A DNA stretch of 64,000 nucleotides, taken from positions 1-64,000 of the forward strand of contig JBFWYG010000014.1 in the NCBI GenBank assembly GCA_050186725.1. Direction: 5' to 3'. Shown here in pieces: positions 1 to 8,203 of the stretch; position 1 is the first letter of the stretch, and every line of letters begins with the position of its first letter. A program made the translations under genes and the position numbers. This DNA is from JADJYF01 sp050186725. Its GTDB lineage: Bacteria > Pseudomonadota > Gammaproteobacteria > Ga0077536. A model generated the notes under the pieces. The model did no database searches. It saw nothing but the letters and a program-made list of their open reading frames with translations, and had not been told where the DNA came from.

Positions 1-150
1 GTCGTCATGCAGAGCGCTCCTGCCCCGCGACGCGCGGGCCTGCCATGCTAGGCGGGCGCCGCTCGCGGGACCAATCAGTAAATATCGAGGTCGGAACCAG
101 GCGCGACCGACCGACGCGATGATCGCACAGGCCGGCGCCGCGCGGCGCGC

Positions 151-1047
151 TCAAGCCTCCAGCGCGCTCTTGGCGGTGGCCAGCACGGCGAGCGCCGCGG
201 CGTTCTTGATGCGCCGCTCGGCGGTAATCGCGTAGTAGGTCTCCTTGACCGCGGTCACGCCGACTTCGCTCACGCCGTACTGCGGGCCGATGTCCGCGCC
301 GATCGAGCGCGCGGCCGGGAAGCAGCCCAGGCCCTCGGCGCCGAACACCTTCAGCAGCGCCGAGTCCTCGAACTCGGCGACGATCAAGGGCGCGATGCCC
401 TGGCTCTCGAACCAGCGCTCGAGATCGCGCCTGACCAGGGTATTGGCGGTCGGCAGCAGCATGGGCGCGCCGTCCAGGCTGCGCGGAAAGCCGCGCTTCA
501 GCTTGCGCGCGCGCTCGGTGAGTGCGAACACGCAGACGTCGGTGGTGCCGAGCAGGTGGGAATAGGTCTTGGCCGCCTGCGACTCGTGGGATGCGCGGTC
601 GGAGATCACCACGTCCAGCCGATGGGCCGCGAGATCCGCCACCAGCTCCTCGTGCTTGCCCTCGTAGACCGACAGGAAGTAGTCGTCGAAGGCTTCCACC
701 GCCTTGCGCAGGAAACGATAGGTCAGGAGCTTCGGCACCACGTCGCTGACGCCGATGCGCAGCCGGCCCAGGCGCCCCAGCCGACGACCCTCGAGGATCT
801 CCACCAGCTCCTGGCCGGCGTTGAACATCGAATCGGCGTAGTCGAGCACCAGCTGGCCGGTCTCGGACAGCGCTAGGCTGCGGCCGCGCCGCTCGAAGAG
901 CGGAGAACCGACATAGTCCTCGAGCTTGGCGAGCTGCCCGGACAAGGTCTGGGGCGTCAAGTGCAGGCGTTCGGCGGCGCCGGTCAGGCTCTTCTCGTGG
1001 GCGATGACCCAGAAGTAATAGAGATGCTTGTAGTTCGGGTGTTGCAT
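151..1047 (-). CDS. nhaR: LysR-family transcriptional regulator, NhaR-like
   Basis: 298-residue LysR-type regulator. Residues about 4-63 form the winged helix-turn-helix, with the run NYKHLYYFWVIA and the recognition segment LTPQTLSGQ. This is the form typical of NhaR (NYxHLYYFW, LTPQTxTGQ) rather than of generic LysR proteins. The rest is the effector-binding and oligomerisation region. Length matches E. coli NhaR (about 300). NhaR activates the Na+/H+ antiporter gene nhaA in response to sodium; no antiporter gene is visible here, so the target is unknown. The ATG at 1047 puts the HTH at the very N-terminus, as the family requires. It is transcribed divergently from the GST-family gene across a 273-bp gap. 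LysR family is certain; NhaR assignment is likely. Confidence 0.8.
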   Translation of the reverse strand: MQHPNYKHLYYFWVIAHEKSLTGAAERLHLTPQTLSGQLAKLEDYVGSPLFERRGRSLALSETGQLVLDYADSMFNAGQELVEILEGRRLGRLGRLRIGVSDVVPKLLTYRFLRKAVEAFDDYFLSVYEGKHEELVADLAAHRLDVVISDRASHESQAAKTYSHLLGTTDVCVFALTERARKLKRGFPRSLDGAPMLLPTANTLVRRDLERWFESQGIAPLIVAEFEDSALLKVFGAEGLGCFPAARSIGADIGPQYGVSEVGVTAVKETYYAITAERRIKNAAALAVLATAKSALEA

Positions 1048-1320
1048 GGGGCTCGACGGTCACCGGCAGCGTGGACGGACGCGCCACCACGGGCCGGGCG
1101 GCGCGAAGAGGTAAGCATCCCTGCCCGGCGTGCCACGCGCCCGGTCGCCGCGGAACCGCGGCTCGCCGCCGATGTTCATCCCAATCCTGCCTCGTTCCGA
1201 CCGCGTGGCCCGCGACCCGGACTATAACCGCCCGGGCCCCGCGCCTAGAAGGCGCGGCGGCACTGGCCGCTCCATCGCGCCGCCCCTATCATCGGCCGCA
1301 CCGTTCAACGGAGCGCCGCC

Positions 1321-2232
1321 ATGTCCGATGTCATCCTGCACCATTACGCGCTGTCCCCGTTCTCGGAGAAGATTCGCCGGCTGCTGGCGGTGAAGGGACT
1401 GCCCTGGCGGGCGGTCGAGCAGCCGATCATGATGCCGAAGACCGATCTTGTGGCGCTGACCGGCGGCTATCGCCGCATCCCGGTCATGCAGGTGGGCGCC
1501 GACGTGTATTGCGACACCGCGCTGATCGCGCGGCGCATCGAGGCGCTGTATCCACAGACCGAGACGCTGCCGGCGAGCGCGGCCGGTCTCATCGCCATGC
1601 TCGAGGACTGGGCGGACCACCGCTTCTTCTTCCAGTGCGTGCCCCCCGTGATCGTCACGCTGTTCGACCAGCTGCCCCCCGGCTTTCTCGATGATCGGGC
1701 GCAGATGTCGCCCACCATGACCAAGGCGGGCATGTTCAAGGCCGCACCGCAGGCCTGGGGCCAGGCCCAGCTCAGCCTGGACCGGCTGGCGCGCCAGCTC
1801 GGCGACAAGGATTACCTCCTGGGCGATCGCTTCACGCTGGCTGACGCCGCCTGCTACAACCCGGTGTGGTTCCTGAAGAACGACCCGCAGCTGTTCGCCG
1901 CCGTGCTGGCGCGTCCGCGGCTCGCGGCCTGGTTCCAGCGCATCGAACGCGTGCCGGATGCCGGCATCACGGCGCTCGCCCCGGCCGCTGCGCTTGCGAT
2001 CGCGCGGGATGCCGAGCCCGTGAGCCCGCCGCCGTCCAGCGTACCCGCGGGGCTGGACTACGGACTGGGCGACGAGGTGGCGGTGGTGGCGGACGACTAC
2101 GGCCAGGAGCAGACCGCTGGCCGCGTGACCTTCATCGGCGACGAGCAGCTCACGGTGGAAAGGCAGGACGCGGCGCTCGGCCGCGTGGCGGTGCACTTCC
2201 CGCGGGCGGGTTACCGGATCATCAAGCGTTGA
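1321..2232 (+). CDS. Glutathione S-transferase family protein with C-terminal extension
   Basis: 303 residues. Residues 1-80 are a GST N-terminal thioredoxin fold, with an active-site region near SPFSEKIR, a cis-proline motif RRIPVMQ and a D-T-A-L glutathione-contact segment. An all-helical C-terminal GST domain follows, to about residue 230. After a proline-rich linker (PPPSSVP) there are about 65 further residues rich in alternating valines and glycines that read as a small beta domain; ordinary GSTs are 200-230 residues long. The ATG is preceded by GGAG at good spacing. The gene may conjugate glutathione or act as a glutathione-dependent reductase; the substrate cannot be read. It converges with the small membrane-protein gene, 52 bp away. 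Confidence 0.85.
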   Translation: MSDVILHHYALSPFSEKIRRLLAVKGLPWRAVEQPIMMPKTDLVALTGGYRRIPVMQVGADVYCDTALIARRIEALYPQTETLPASAAGLIAMLEDWADHRFFFQCVPPVIVTLFDQLPPGFLDDRAQMSPTMTKAGMFKAAPQAWGQAQLSLDRLARQLGDKDYLLGDRFTLADAACYNPVWFLKNDPQLFAAVLARPRLAAWFQRIERVPDAGITALAPAAALAIARDAEPVSPPPSSVPAGLDYGLGDEVAVVADDYGQEQTAGRVTFIGDEQLTVERQDAALGRVAVHFPRAGYRIIKR

Positions 2233-2284
2233 AGGAAGGCGGAGCCGCCGGACCGGGCGAGGCGCCCGGCCGGCGGGGCGAGAC

Positions 2285-2590
2285 TCAGGCGGCGCGCGGC
2301 AGGTTGTGACGCTTGGGGAGCTGCTCGACGTTGTCCGTCGCGTAGCTCTCGACCACCGGGGTGGCGGTGGTGGACTTTTCCTCGCGCAGCAGACGCAGGA
2401 TCTCGAGGCTGCGAGCGGAGAGGAAGGCGCCCACCGCGCCCATCAGCGCGATGCGGAAGGTGGTGAGCAGGGTCAGCTCGAGGGTGGCGCCGCTCATCCA
2501 GCGGGCGCCCAGCAGGGAGAACAGGGCGGCGAGTACCAATGCCATACCCAGCATGTCCAGCGAATAGCAAAACCAGTTGCGGTCTTTCAT
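2285..2590 (-). CDS. Small two-helix membrane protein of unknown function
   Basis: 101 residues from the ATG at 2590, which follows a GAAGAAGAG ribosome-binding site. A longer frame runs upstream to 2662 but has no better site. Residues about 10-30 and 42-60 are hydrophobic and look like two transmembrane helices. The C-terminal 40 residues are polar, with an R-L-L-R-E-E-K segment, and probably sit in the cytoplasm. I do not recognise the family. It stands alone: GST-family gene convergent on one side, a 340-bp AT-richer gap on the other. That it is a real gene rests on the ribosome-binding site and the membrane pattern. Confidence 0.6.
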   Translation of the reverse strand: MKDRNWFCYSLDMLGMALVLAALFSLLGARWMSGATLELTLLTTFRIALMGAVGAFLSARSLEILRLLREEKSTTATPVVESYATDNVEQLPKRHNLPRAA

Positions 2591-2930
2591 AACTCTTCTT
2601 CTCGTTCCGTTTGGCGCCGGTCCGCGGGTCACGGCCGGCATTTCTCGTAGGTCGATGGTCAATATAGTTCGCGTACGTGGCGATACTGTTAATTGGTCGA
2701 CAGTGACCGGCGAATTAACACTTTGAAAAATTTCGCCGTTCCCGCCCGGCGTGCCATGCCGACGAGCCTCTGCGGGTCTCGTTCTGCGGGGAGAGCATTA
2801 GACGCCACGGCCGCGCATGCGGGCACTGGCATGCGTCACACAAATTCGAGTGAATTGTGTGAAATTGTTTCTAAGTCGCGATTGAAGATTTCGCCGGCAT
2901 GGACGCCGGCGCGTGTCGGACCACGCGCGC
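2591..2930. other. 340-bp intergenic region with two dyad-symmetric elements
   Basis: Gap between the small membrane-protein gene and the 3' end of bepA, both on the minus strand. It is noticeably more AT-rich than its surroundings at 2655-2735 and 2836-2885. Two dyads stand out. At 2687-2720, TGTTAATT and AATTAACA flank an inner GGTC/GACC pair. At 2836-2862, TCACACAA and TTGTGTGA are separated by 11 bp. Both look like protein-binding sites upstream of the membrane-protein gene. A short GC hairpin at 2892-2911 sits just past the bepA stop. No convincing coding frame is present. Confidence 0.5.
2892..2911 (-). terminator. GC hairpin after bepA, weak terminator candidate
   Basis: CGCCGGC and GCCGGCG form a perfect 7-bp stem with a 6-base loop, 20 bp beyond the bepA stop. 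On the minus strand it is followed by a mixed sequence with only scattered T residues, so intrinsic termination would be weak. Confidence 0.35.
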
Positions 2931-4403
2931 TCAGCGGCGACGCTCGTCCATCATGCGCTGCAGTGTGCCTTCGACTTCCTCGAGGCGCGCGACGATTTTC
3001 TGCCGCTGGTAGTTGGACAGCCCCGGGGAATCGCGGGCGATGCGCAGCTGCTCGGCGGCGTAGGGCACCTCGCCGACGCTGTAGTAATACTCGGCGAGCG
3101 AGCCATGGGCAGAGGAATCGTCACCGAGCCGGGTCTGGGCGTCGGCCATCAGCTTGTAGTAGCGCGGATCGCGCCGTTCGGACAGGCCCCAGCTGCTCAA
3201 GAGTTCCTTGGCCTCCTTGGCGCGATCGACCAGCAGCAGACCGTTCACATAGTTGTAGACCGCGGCGCGACCTTCCGGGTCGAGCTCGTAGGCGCGCGCG
3301 AAATGCGGCACGGCCGCGGCGTACTGGTTGGCGCGCTGTTCGATCTTGCCGGCGGCGATGTGGAAAGAGCCGATGCGCGGGAACCTGGCGGTGAGCTTGG
3401 TGATCTCGTTGCGCGCCTTGTCGAAGTCGCCCGTTTCCATGTAAGCCAGCGCCAGGCCATAGCGCAGCGCCTCGGGATGGCCCTCGTCGTTGCCCGCGGC
3501 GATGGCCTCCTGGAAGTAGCGCACCGCCTGGGTCGGATCGGCCTCGCCCATGACCCGCAGCTTGGCCTTGACCAGGTGGTACTGCGGGCTGTCCTCGCGC
3601 ACACCGTCGGCCTTGATCTGGGCCGCGCGGTTGCGCGCCTCGGCGATGCGGTTGACGGTCACCGGGTGGGTGCGCAGGTATTCGGGAATGAAGGACGGAT
3701 CGGTGTAACGCGACGCGCGCTGCATGCGCTCGAAGAACGACGCCATCATTTCGGTGTCGTAGTGCGCCTCCTTCATGAGTTCGATGCCGATGGCGTCGGC
3801 TTCCTTCTCGTTCGCGCGGGTGAAATTGATCTGCATCTGCTGGGCGGCGGCCTGGCCGGCCATCAGCGCGCCCGCGCCCATCTGCGGGTTGACCGCCATC
3901 AGCACGATGCCCGCCACCATGGAGGCGATCATCGGCGCGGTCATGTGCGAAGCTTCCTCGATCATGCGCGCGCCGTGGCGCTGCGTGACATGGGAGATCT
4001 CGTGGCCCATCACCGAAGCCAGCTCGGACTCGTTGCTGGTCTCGAGAATCAGGCCGGTGTGCATGTACACGTAGCCGCCCGGCACGGCGAAGGCGTTGAT
4101 CACCGGGCTCTCCATCACCGCGAAGCGAAAGCCGAGCTCGTAGTTGGTGTGCTTGGCCATGCTGTTGCCGAGCGCGGTGATGTAGTCCTCCACCTCCTCG
4201 TCGTTGACCAGCGGCGCCTGGCGGCGGATCTGGCGCGCGTATTCCTCGCCCAGCCGACGTTCCTGCTCGGGCGAAATGATTGCGCCGGCGGAATCGCCGA
4301 TGTCCGGCAGGTCGATCTGATCGGCGACGAGCGCCGCGGGCAGGCTCCACAGGGCGGCGGACAGGCAGGCGAGAGGAAAGAAGCGTCGGGTCATGCAATG
4401 CAT
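2931..4403 (-). CDS. bepA: Periplasmic M48 metalloprotease/chaperone BepA (YfgC)
   Basis: 490 residues; E. coli BepA has about 487. A signal peptide occupies residues 1-28 (hydrophobic stretch ending near ALVADQ). The M48 zinc protease domain carries HEISH at 134-138, with the third ligand glutamate in NEKEAD near residue 201. The second half is made of tetratricopeptide-like helical repeats. BepA assists LptD assembly and degrades misassembled outer-membrane proteins in the periplasm. An internal ATG three codons in (4394) is an equally good start. It is divergent from the PPi-PFK gene. No missing catalytic residue is seen. Confidence 0.92.
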   Translation of the reverse strand: MHCMTRRFFPLACLSAALWSLPAALVADQIDLPDIGDSAGAIISPEQERRLGEEYARQIRRQAPLVNDEEVEDYITALGNSMAKHTNYELGFRFAVMESPVINAFAVPGGYVYMHTGLILETSNESELASVMGHEISHVTQRHGARMIEEASHMTAPMIASMVAGIVLMAVNPQMGAGALMAGQAAAQQMQINFTRANEKEADAIGIELMKEAHYDTEMMASFFERMQRASRYTDPSFIPEYLRTHPVTVNRIAEARNRAAQIKADGVREDSPQYHLVKAKLRVMGEADPTQAVRYFQEAIAAGNDEGHPEALRYGLALAYMETGDFDKARNEITKLTARFPRIGSFHIAAGKIEQRANQYAAAVPHFARAYELDPEGRAAVYNYVNGLLLVDRAKEAKELLSSWGLSERRDPRYYKLMADAQTRLGDDSSAHGSLAEYYYSVGEVPYAAEQLRIARDSPGLSNYQRQKIVARLEEVEGTLQRMMDERRR

Positions 4404-4429
4404 CCGGCGGCCGGACGCCGCGTCTTACG

Positions 4430-4459
4430 GTAACACAAGGCTCGTGGCTGCCCTATCAT
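4430..4459 (+). promoter_or_regulatory. Putative sigma70-type promoter of the PPi-PFK gene
   Basis: TATCAT at 4454-4459 (five of six against TATAAT) with GTAACA at 4430-4435 (four of six against TTGACA) at 18-bp spacing, about 100 bp ahead of the PPi-PFK ATG. Prediction from pattern only. Confidence 0.35.
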
Positions 4460-4562
4460 TCCAAGGGTGGCGCTCGGACAGTGCGAGGGCGCAACGAGTT
4501 CAGACAACCCCGCGCCGGGGGAAGCGGCACGGTCCCGACCCATGTAACGGGGGAACCATGCA

Positions 4563-5837
4563 ATGACTGTGGAGAAGAAGAACGCGTTCTACGCGCAATC
4601 GGGCGGCGTGACCGCCGTGATCAATGCCACCGCCTGCGGGCTCCTGGAGACCGCGCGGCGTCACTCCGATCGCCTGGGCCGAGTCTACGCCGGCCGCAAC
4701 GGCATCCTGGGCGCGCTCACCGAGGACCTCATCGACACCAGCCAGGAGTCCGACGCCGCCATCGCGGCGCTGCGCCACACCCCGGCGGGCGCCTTCGGTT
4801 CCTGCCGCTACAAGCTGAAGGACCTGACCCGCCAGCACGCCGAGTACGAGCGCCTGCTGGAGGTGTTCCGCGCCCACGACATCGGCTACTTCTTCTACAA
4901 CGGCGGCGGCGACTCGCAGGACACGACCCACAAGGTCGCCGAGTTCGCGCAGGCCGCCGGCTACCCGCTGACCTGCATCGGGATCCCCAAGACCGTCGAC
5001 AACGATCTGGCCATGACCGACAGCTGTCCGGGCTTCGGCTCGGTGGCCAAGTACGTGGCGGTCTCCATCCGCGAAGCGGGCTACGACGTCGCGTCCATGG
5101 CCAAGACCTCGACCAAGGTCTTCGTGCTCGAGGTCATGGGTCGCCACGCCGGCTGGATAGCCGCCGCCGGCGGACTGGCGGCGCGCGGCCCGGGGGAGGC
5201 GCCGCAGCTGATCCTGTTCCCGGAGATACCGCTCGACGAGGCAGGCTTCCTCGCCCGCGTGCGCGCCACGGTGGACGCGCAGGGCTGGTGCGCGGTGGTG
5301 GTGTCCGAAGGCCTGCACAACGCGGCCGGCGAATACGTGGCCGAGGCGGGCACGCGCGACGCCTTCGGCCATGCGCAGCTCGGCGGCGTGGCGCCGGTCA
5401 TCGCCGGGCTGGTCAAGGACAAGCTCGGCTACAAGGTCCACTGGGCGGTGGCCGACTACCTGCAGCGCGCCGCCCGCCACATCGCCTCGCGCACCGACGT
5501 CGAACAGGCCTATGCGCTCGGCCGCGCCGCGGTGGAGATGGCGCTGGCCGGCGAGTCCGGCGTGATGGTCACCATCGTGCGCCTGGCGGACGAACCCTAC
5601 CGCTGGGAGATCGGCCGCGCGCCGCTCGCCGCGGTGGCCAACCTGGAACGCAAGCTGCCCCGGGATTTCATCACGCCGGACGGCTATGGCATCACGGAGA
5701 ACTGCCGTCGCTACCTCGCGCCGCTCATCGTCGGCGAGGACCCGCCGCCCTATGTCGACGGCCTCCCGGACTACGTCAGGCTGCGCAACGCAGCCGTGCC
5801 GCGACGCCTCGCCGCGTCCTTTGCCGTGAAGGGATAA
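4563..5837 (+). CDS. pfp: Pyrophosphate-dependent 6-phosphofructokinase
   Basis: 424 residues; bacterial ATP-PFK is about 320. The phosphofructokinase fold is shown by NGGGDSQDTTHK (residues 113-124), the substrate-activating PKTVDND (142-148) and EVMGRHAGW. ATP enzymes have GGDGS at the phosphate-donor loop. The acidic residue and general form here (GGGDSQDT) belong to the PPi-using SMc01852-type group, so PPi is the predicted donor. The reaction is reversible: fructose 6-phosphate + PPi to fructose 1,6-bisphosphate + Pi. The next gene on the same strand, 119 bp on, is the proton-pumping pyrophosphatase. That pairing is known from methanotrophs and supports PPi-linked sugar metabolism. Donor specificity is inferred from motifs only. 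Confidence 0.88.
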   Translation: MTVEKKNAFYAQSGGVTAVINATACGLLETARRHSDRLGRVYAGRNGILGALTEDLIDTSQESDAAIAALRHTPAGAFGSCRYKLKDLTRQHAEYERLLEVFRAHDIGYFFYNGGGDSQDTTHKVAEFAQAAGYPLTCIGIPKTVDNDLAMTDSCPGFGSVAKYVAVSIREAGYDVASMAKTSTKVFVLEVMGRHAGWIAAAGGLAARGPGEAPQLILFPEIPLDEAGFLARVRATVDAQGWCAVVVSEGLHNAAGEYVAEAGTRDAFGHAQLGGVAPVIAGLVKDKLGYKVHWAVADYLQRAARHIASRTDVEQAYALGRAAVEMALAGESGVMVTIVRLADEPYRWEIGRAPLAAVANLERKLPRDFITPDGYGITENCRRYLAPLIVGEDPPPYVDGLPDYVRLRNAAVPRRLAASFAVKG

Positions 5838-5956
5838 GCCAGTACAATCGGCCCGCCCGCCGCAGGGGATTGGCGGGCATAAACGGCTGAAATCGGCCGC
5901 TTTCTCGCAAACTTTAAAATTCAATTCACAGCAATGCTTAGCTGAGGGGTTAGCTC

Positions 5957-7969
5957 ATGTCTGCTCTCTGGTTCTCCATACTCTGCGGGGTCGGCGCCGT
6001 GCTGTACGGCGGCTGGTCCGTACGCTGGATCCTGGCCCAACCACAGGGCAACGCGCGCATGATTGAAATCGCGACCGCGGTTCAACAAGGCGCGTCGGCC
6101 TATCTCAATCGGCAATACACCACCATCGGCATCGTCGGCGCGGTGCTGTTCGTGGCGCTGTGGGTCGCGCTCGACAGCCTGACCGCCATCGGCTTCGCCA
6201 TCGGCGCGGTGCTGTCCGGCGCCACCGGCTACATCGGCATGAACGTGTCGGTGCGCTCCAACCTGCGCACCGCCGAAGCCGCCAACAAGGGCATGAATGC
6301 CGCGCTGCAGGTGGCCTTCCGTGGCGGCGCCATCACCGGCCTCCTGGTGGTGGGCCTCGGCCTGCTGGGCGTGGCCGGCTACTACGCCTTCCTCACCAGC
6401 GGCAACCCGGACGCGAGCCTCGCGCCGCTGGTCGGCCTGGGCTTCGGTGGTTCTCTGATCTCGATTTTTGCTCGTCTCGGCGGCGGCATCTTCACCAAGG
6501 GCGCGGACGTCGGCGCGGATCTCGTCGGCAAGGTCGAAGCCGGCATTCCCGAGGACGATCCGCGCAACCCGGCGGTGATCGCCGACAACGTAGGTGACAA
6601 CGTCGGCGACTGCGCCGGCATGGCGGCGGATCTCTTCGAGACCTACGCGGTCACCGTGATCGCGACCATGCTGCTTGGCCACCTGGCCGCGGAGCAGGTC
6701 GGCGTGAACGGCGTCATCTTCCCGCTGGTGCTGGGCGGCGTGGCGATCATCGCCTCCATCGTCGGCACCTTCTTCGTCAAGGCCAGCGAAGGCGGCTCGA
6801 TCATGGGCGCGCTGTACAAGGGCCTGATCGTCGCCGGCCTGCTGGCAGCGGCGGCCTACTACCCGGTCACCAAGGAACTGATGGCCGACTCCAGCTACGG
6901 CGTCAACGCGCTGTTCGGCTGCGCGATGGTCGGCCTGGTGCTGACCGCAGCGCTGGTGTGGATCACCGAGTACTACACGGGCACGCAGTACGCGCCGGTG
7001 CAGCACATCGCCGCGGCCTCCGAGACGGGTCACGCGACCAACATCATTGCCGGCATCGGCATATCGATGAAGGCCTGCGCGCTGCCGGTGCTGGTGATCT
7101 GCGCGGCGATTTACTTCGCCTACGAGTGGGCCAACCTCTACGGCATCGCCATCGCCGCGACCTCCATGCTGTCCATGACCGGCATCATCGTCGCGCTGGA
7201 CGCCTTCGGTCCGATCACCGACAACGCCGGCGGCATCGCCGAGATGGCGGAGCTGGACGAGAAGATTCGCGGCATCACCGATCCGCTGGACGCGGTTGGC
7301 AACACCACCAAGGCGGTGACCAAGGGCTATGCGATCGGCTCCGCCGCGCTGGCGGCCCTGGTGCTGTTCGCCGACTACACCCACGAGCTCGAGAAGGCGA
7401 TGGGCCAGACGGTGGAGTTCTTGCTGTCCGATCCCAAGGTCATCATCGGCCTGTTCATCGGCGGCATGGTGCCCTACCTGTTCGCCGCCATGGGTATGGA
7501 AGCCGTGGGCCGCGCCGCCGGCTCGGTGGTGGTGGAAGTGCGCCGCCAGTTCAAGGAAATCCCGGGCATCATGCAGGGCACGGCCAAGCCGGATTACTCG
7601 CGCGCGGTCGACATGCTGACCCGCGCGGCGATCAAGGAAATGATCGTGCCCTCGCTCCTGCCGGTGCTGGTACCTATTGTCGTCGGTTTCGTGCTCGGCC
7701 CGCTGGCGCTCGGCGGCCTTCTGCTCGGCACCATCATCACGGGTCTCTTCGTCGCGATTTCCATGACCACCGGCGGTGGCGCGTGGGACAACGCGAAGAA
7801 GTACATCGAGGATGGTCACCACGGCGGCAAGGGCTCGGAAGCCCACAAGGCGGCCGTCACCGGTGACACCGTCGGCGATCCCTACAAAGACACCGCCGGC
7901 CCGGCCGTGAACCCGCTGATCAAGATCATCAACATCGTCGCGCTTCTGATCGTGCCGCTGATTGTGTGA
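5957..7969 (+). CDS. hppA: Membrane proton-translocating pyrophosphatase
   Basis: 670 residues, about 16 hydrophobic segments, the full length of the H+-PPase family. The PPi/Mg-binding motif DNVGDNVGDCAGM and the upstream D-V-G-A-D-L-V-G-K segment are intact. The GNTTKA motif carries lysine where K+-dependent enzymes have alanine, so a K+-independent H+ pump is predicted. It hydrolyses PPi and pumps protons across the inner membrane, or runs in reverse to make PPi. GAGGGG lies 7 bp before the ATG. A TAAAAT at 5916-5921 could be the -10 of its own promoter, though read-through from the PFK gene is also possible. A strong hairpin follows the stop. Confidence 0.96.
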   Translation: MSALWFSILCGVGAVLYGGWSVRWILAQPQGNARMIEIATAVQQGASAYLNRQYTTIGIVGAVLFVALWVALDSLTAIGFAIGAVLSGATGYIGMNVSVRSNLRTAEAANKGMNAALQVAFRGGAITGLLVVGLGLLGVAGYYAFLTSGNPDASLAPLVGLGFGGSLISIFARLGGGIFTKGADVGADLVGKVEAGIPEDDPRNPAVIADNVGDNVGDCAGMAADLFETYAVTVIATMLLGHLAAEQVGVNGVIFPLVLGGVAIIASIVGTFFVKASEGGSIMGALYKGLIVAGLLAAAAYYPVTKELMADSSYGVNALFGCAMVGLVLTAALVWITEYYTGTQYAPVQHIAAASETGHATNIIAGIGISMKACALPVLVICAAIYFAYEWANLYGIAIAATSMLSMTGIIVALDAFGPITDNAGGIAEMAELDEKIRGITDPLDAVGNTTKAVTKGYAIGSAALAALVLFADYTHELEKAMGQTVEFLLSDPKVIIGLFIGGMVPYLFAAMGMEAVGRAAGSVVVEVRRQFKEIPGIMQGTAKPDYSRAVDMLTRAAIKEMIVPSLLPVLVPIVVGFVLGPLALGGLLLGTIITGLFVAISMTTGGGAWDNAKKYIEDGHHGGKGSEAHKAAVTGDTVGDPYKDTAGPAVNPLIKIINIVALLIVPLIV

Positions 7970-7975
7970 TGCTTC

Positions 7976-8004
7976 GGCGCCCGCCCCGCAACGGGGCGGG
8001 CGCC
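7976..8004 (+). terminator. Rho-independent-type terminator after hppA
   Basis: A perfect 13-bp GC stem (7976-7988 with 7992-8004) closes a 3-base loop, seven bases after the hppA stop. It is followed by a T-enriched TGCTTCCTT. The stem is very strong; the T tract is imperfect. Confidence 0.65.
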
Positions 8005-8018
8005 TGCTTCCTTGCGCC

Positions 8019-8170
8019 GTCCGTTTCCCCGCCCCGAAAATCTCGATCTGAACGCCGTGCATGGCGGGTTGAAACCCGCCCTACAGGGCGTCTAAGTCCG
8101 TTTCCCCAACCCGAAAATCTCGATCTGAACGCCGTGCATGGCGGGTTGAAACCCGCCCTACAGGGCGTCT
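8019..8170. repeat. 77-bp tandem duplication, each unit holding one REP palindrome
   Basis: Two nearly identical units (8019-8093 and 8096-8170) repeat at a 77-bp period with only a two-base difference inside the unit (GCCCC versus AACCC). Each contains GGCGGGTTGAAACCCGCC (8063-8080 and 8140-8157) followed by CTACA, i.e. a REP element read on the opposite strand. They lie between the convergent hppA and maf genes. The near-identity suggests recent duplication. Confidence 0.9.
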
Positions 8171-8203
8171 CAGTGCAAGGCGGGTCCCAGGCCGCCACAC
8201 AGA

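Noticed and set aside
1..150. Possible gene end or terminator at the left edge
   Set aside because: A short CCCGCG/CGCGGG hairpin occurs near position 25 but without a T tract, and no coding frame with family features was seen. The rest is GC-rich intergenic DNA past the regulator gene.
1048..1320. Promoter or operator in the NhaR-like/GST divergent gap
   Set aside because: No convincing -35/-10 pair or T-N11-A LysR box stood out; only the ribosome-binding site of the GST-family gene is clear.
5885..5905. GGCTGAAATCGGCC upstream of hppA looks like a REP
   Set aside because: The stem is mismatched and neither the GTAG head nor the GA/TC centre is in place; it is at best a degenerate relic.
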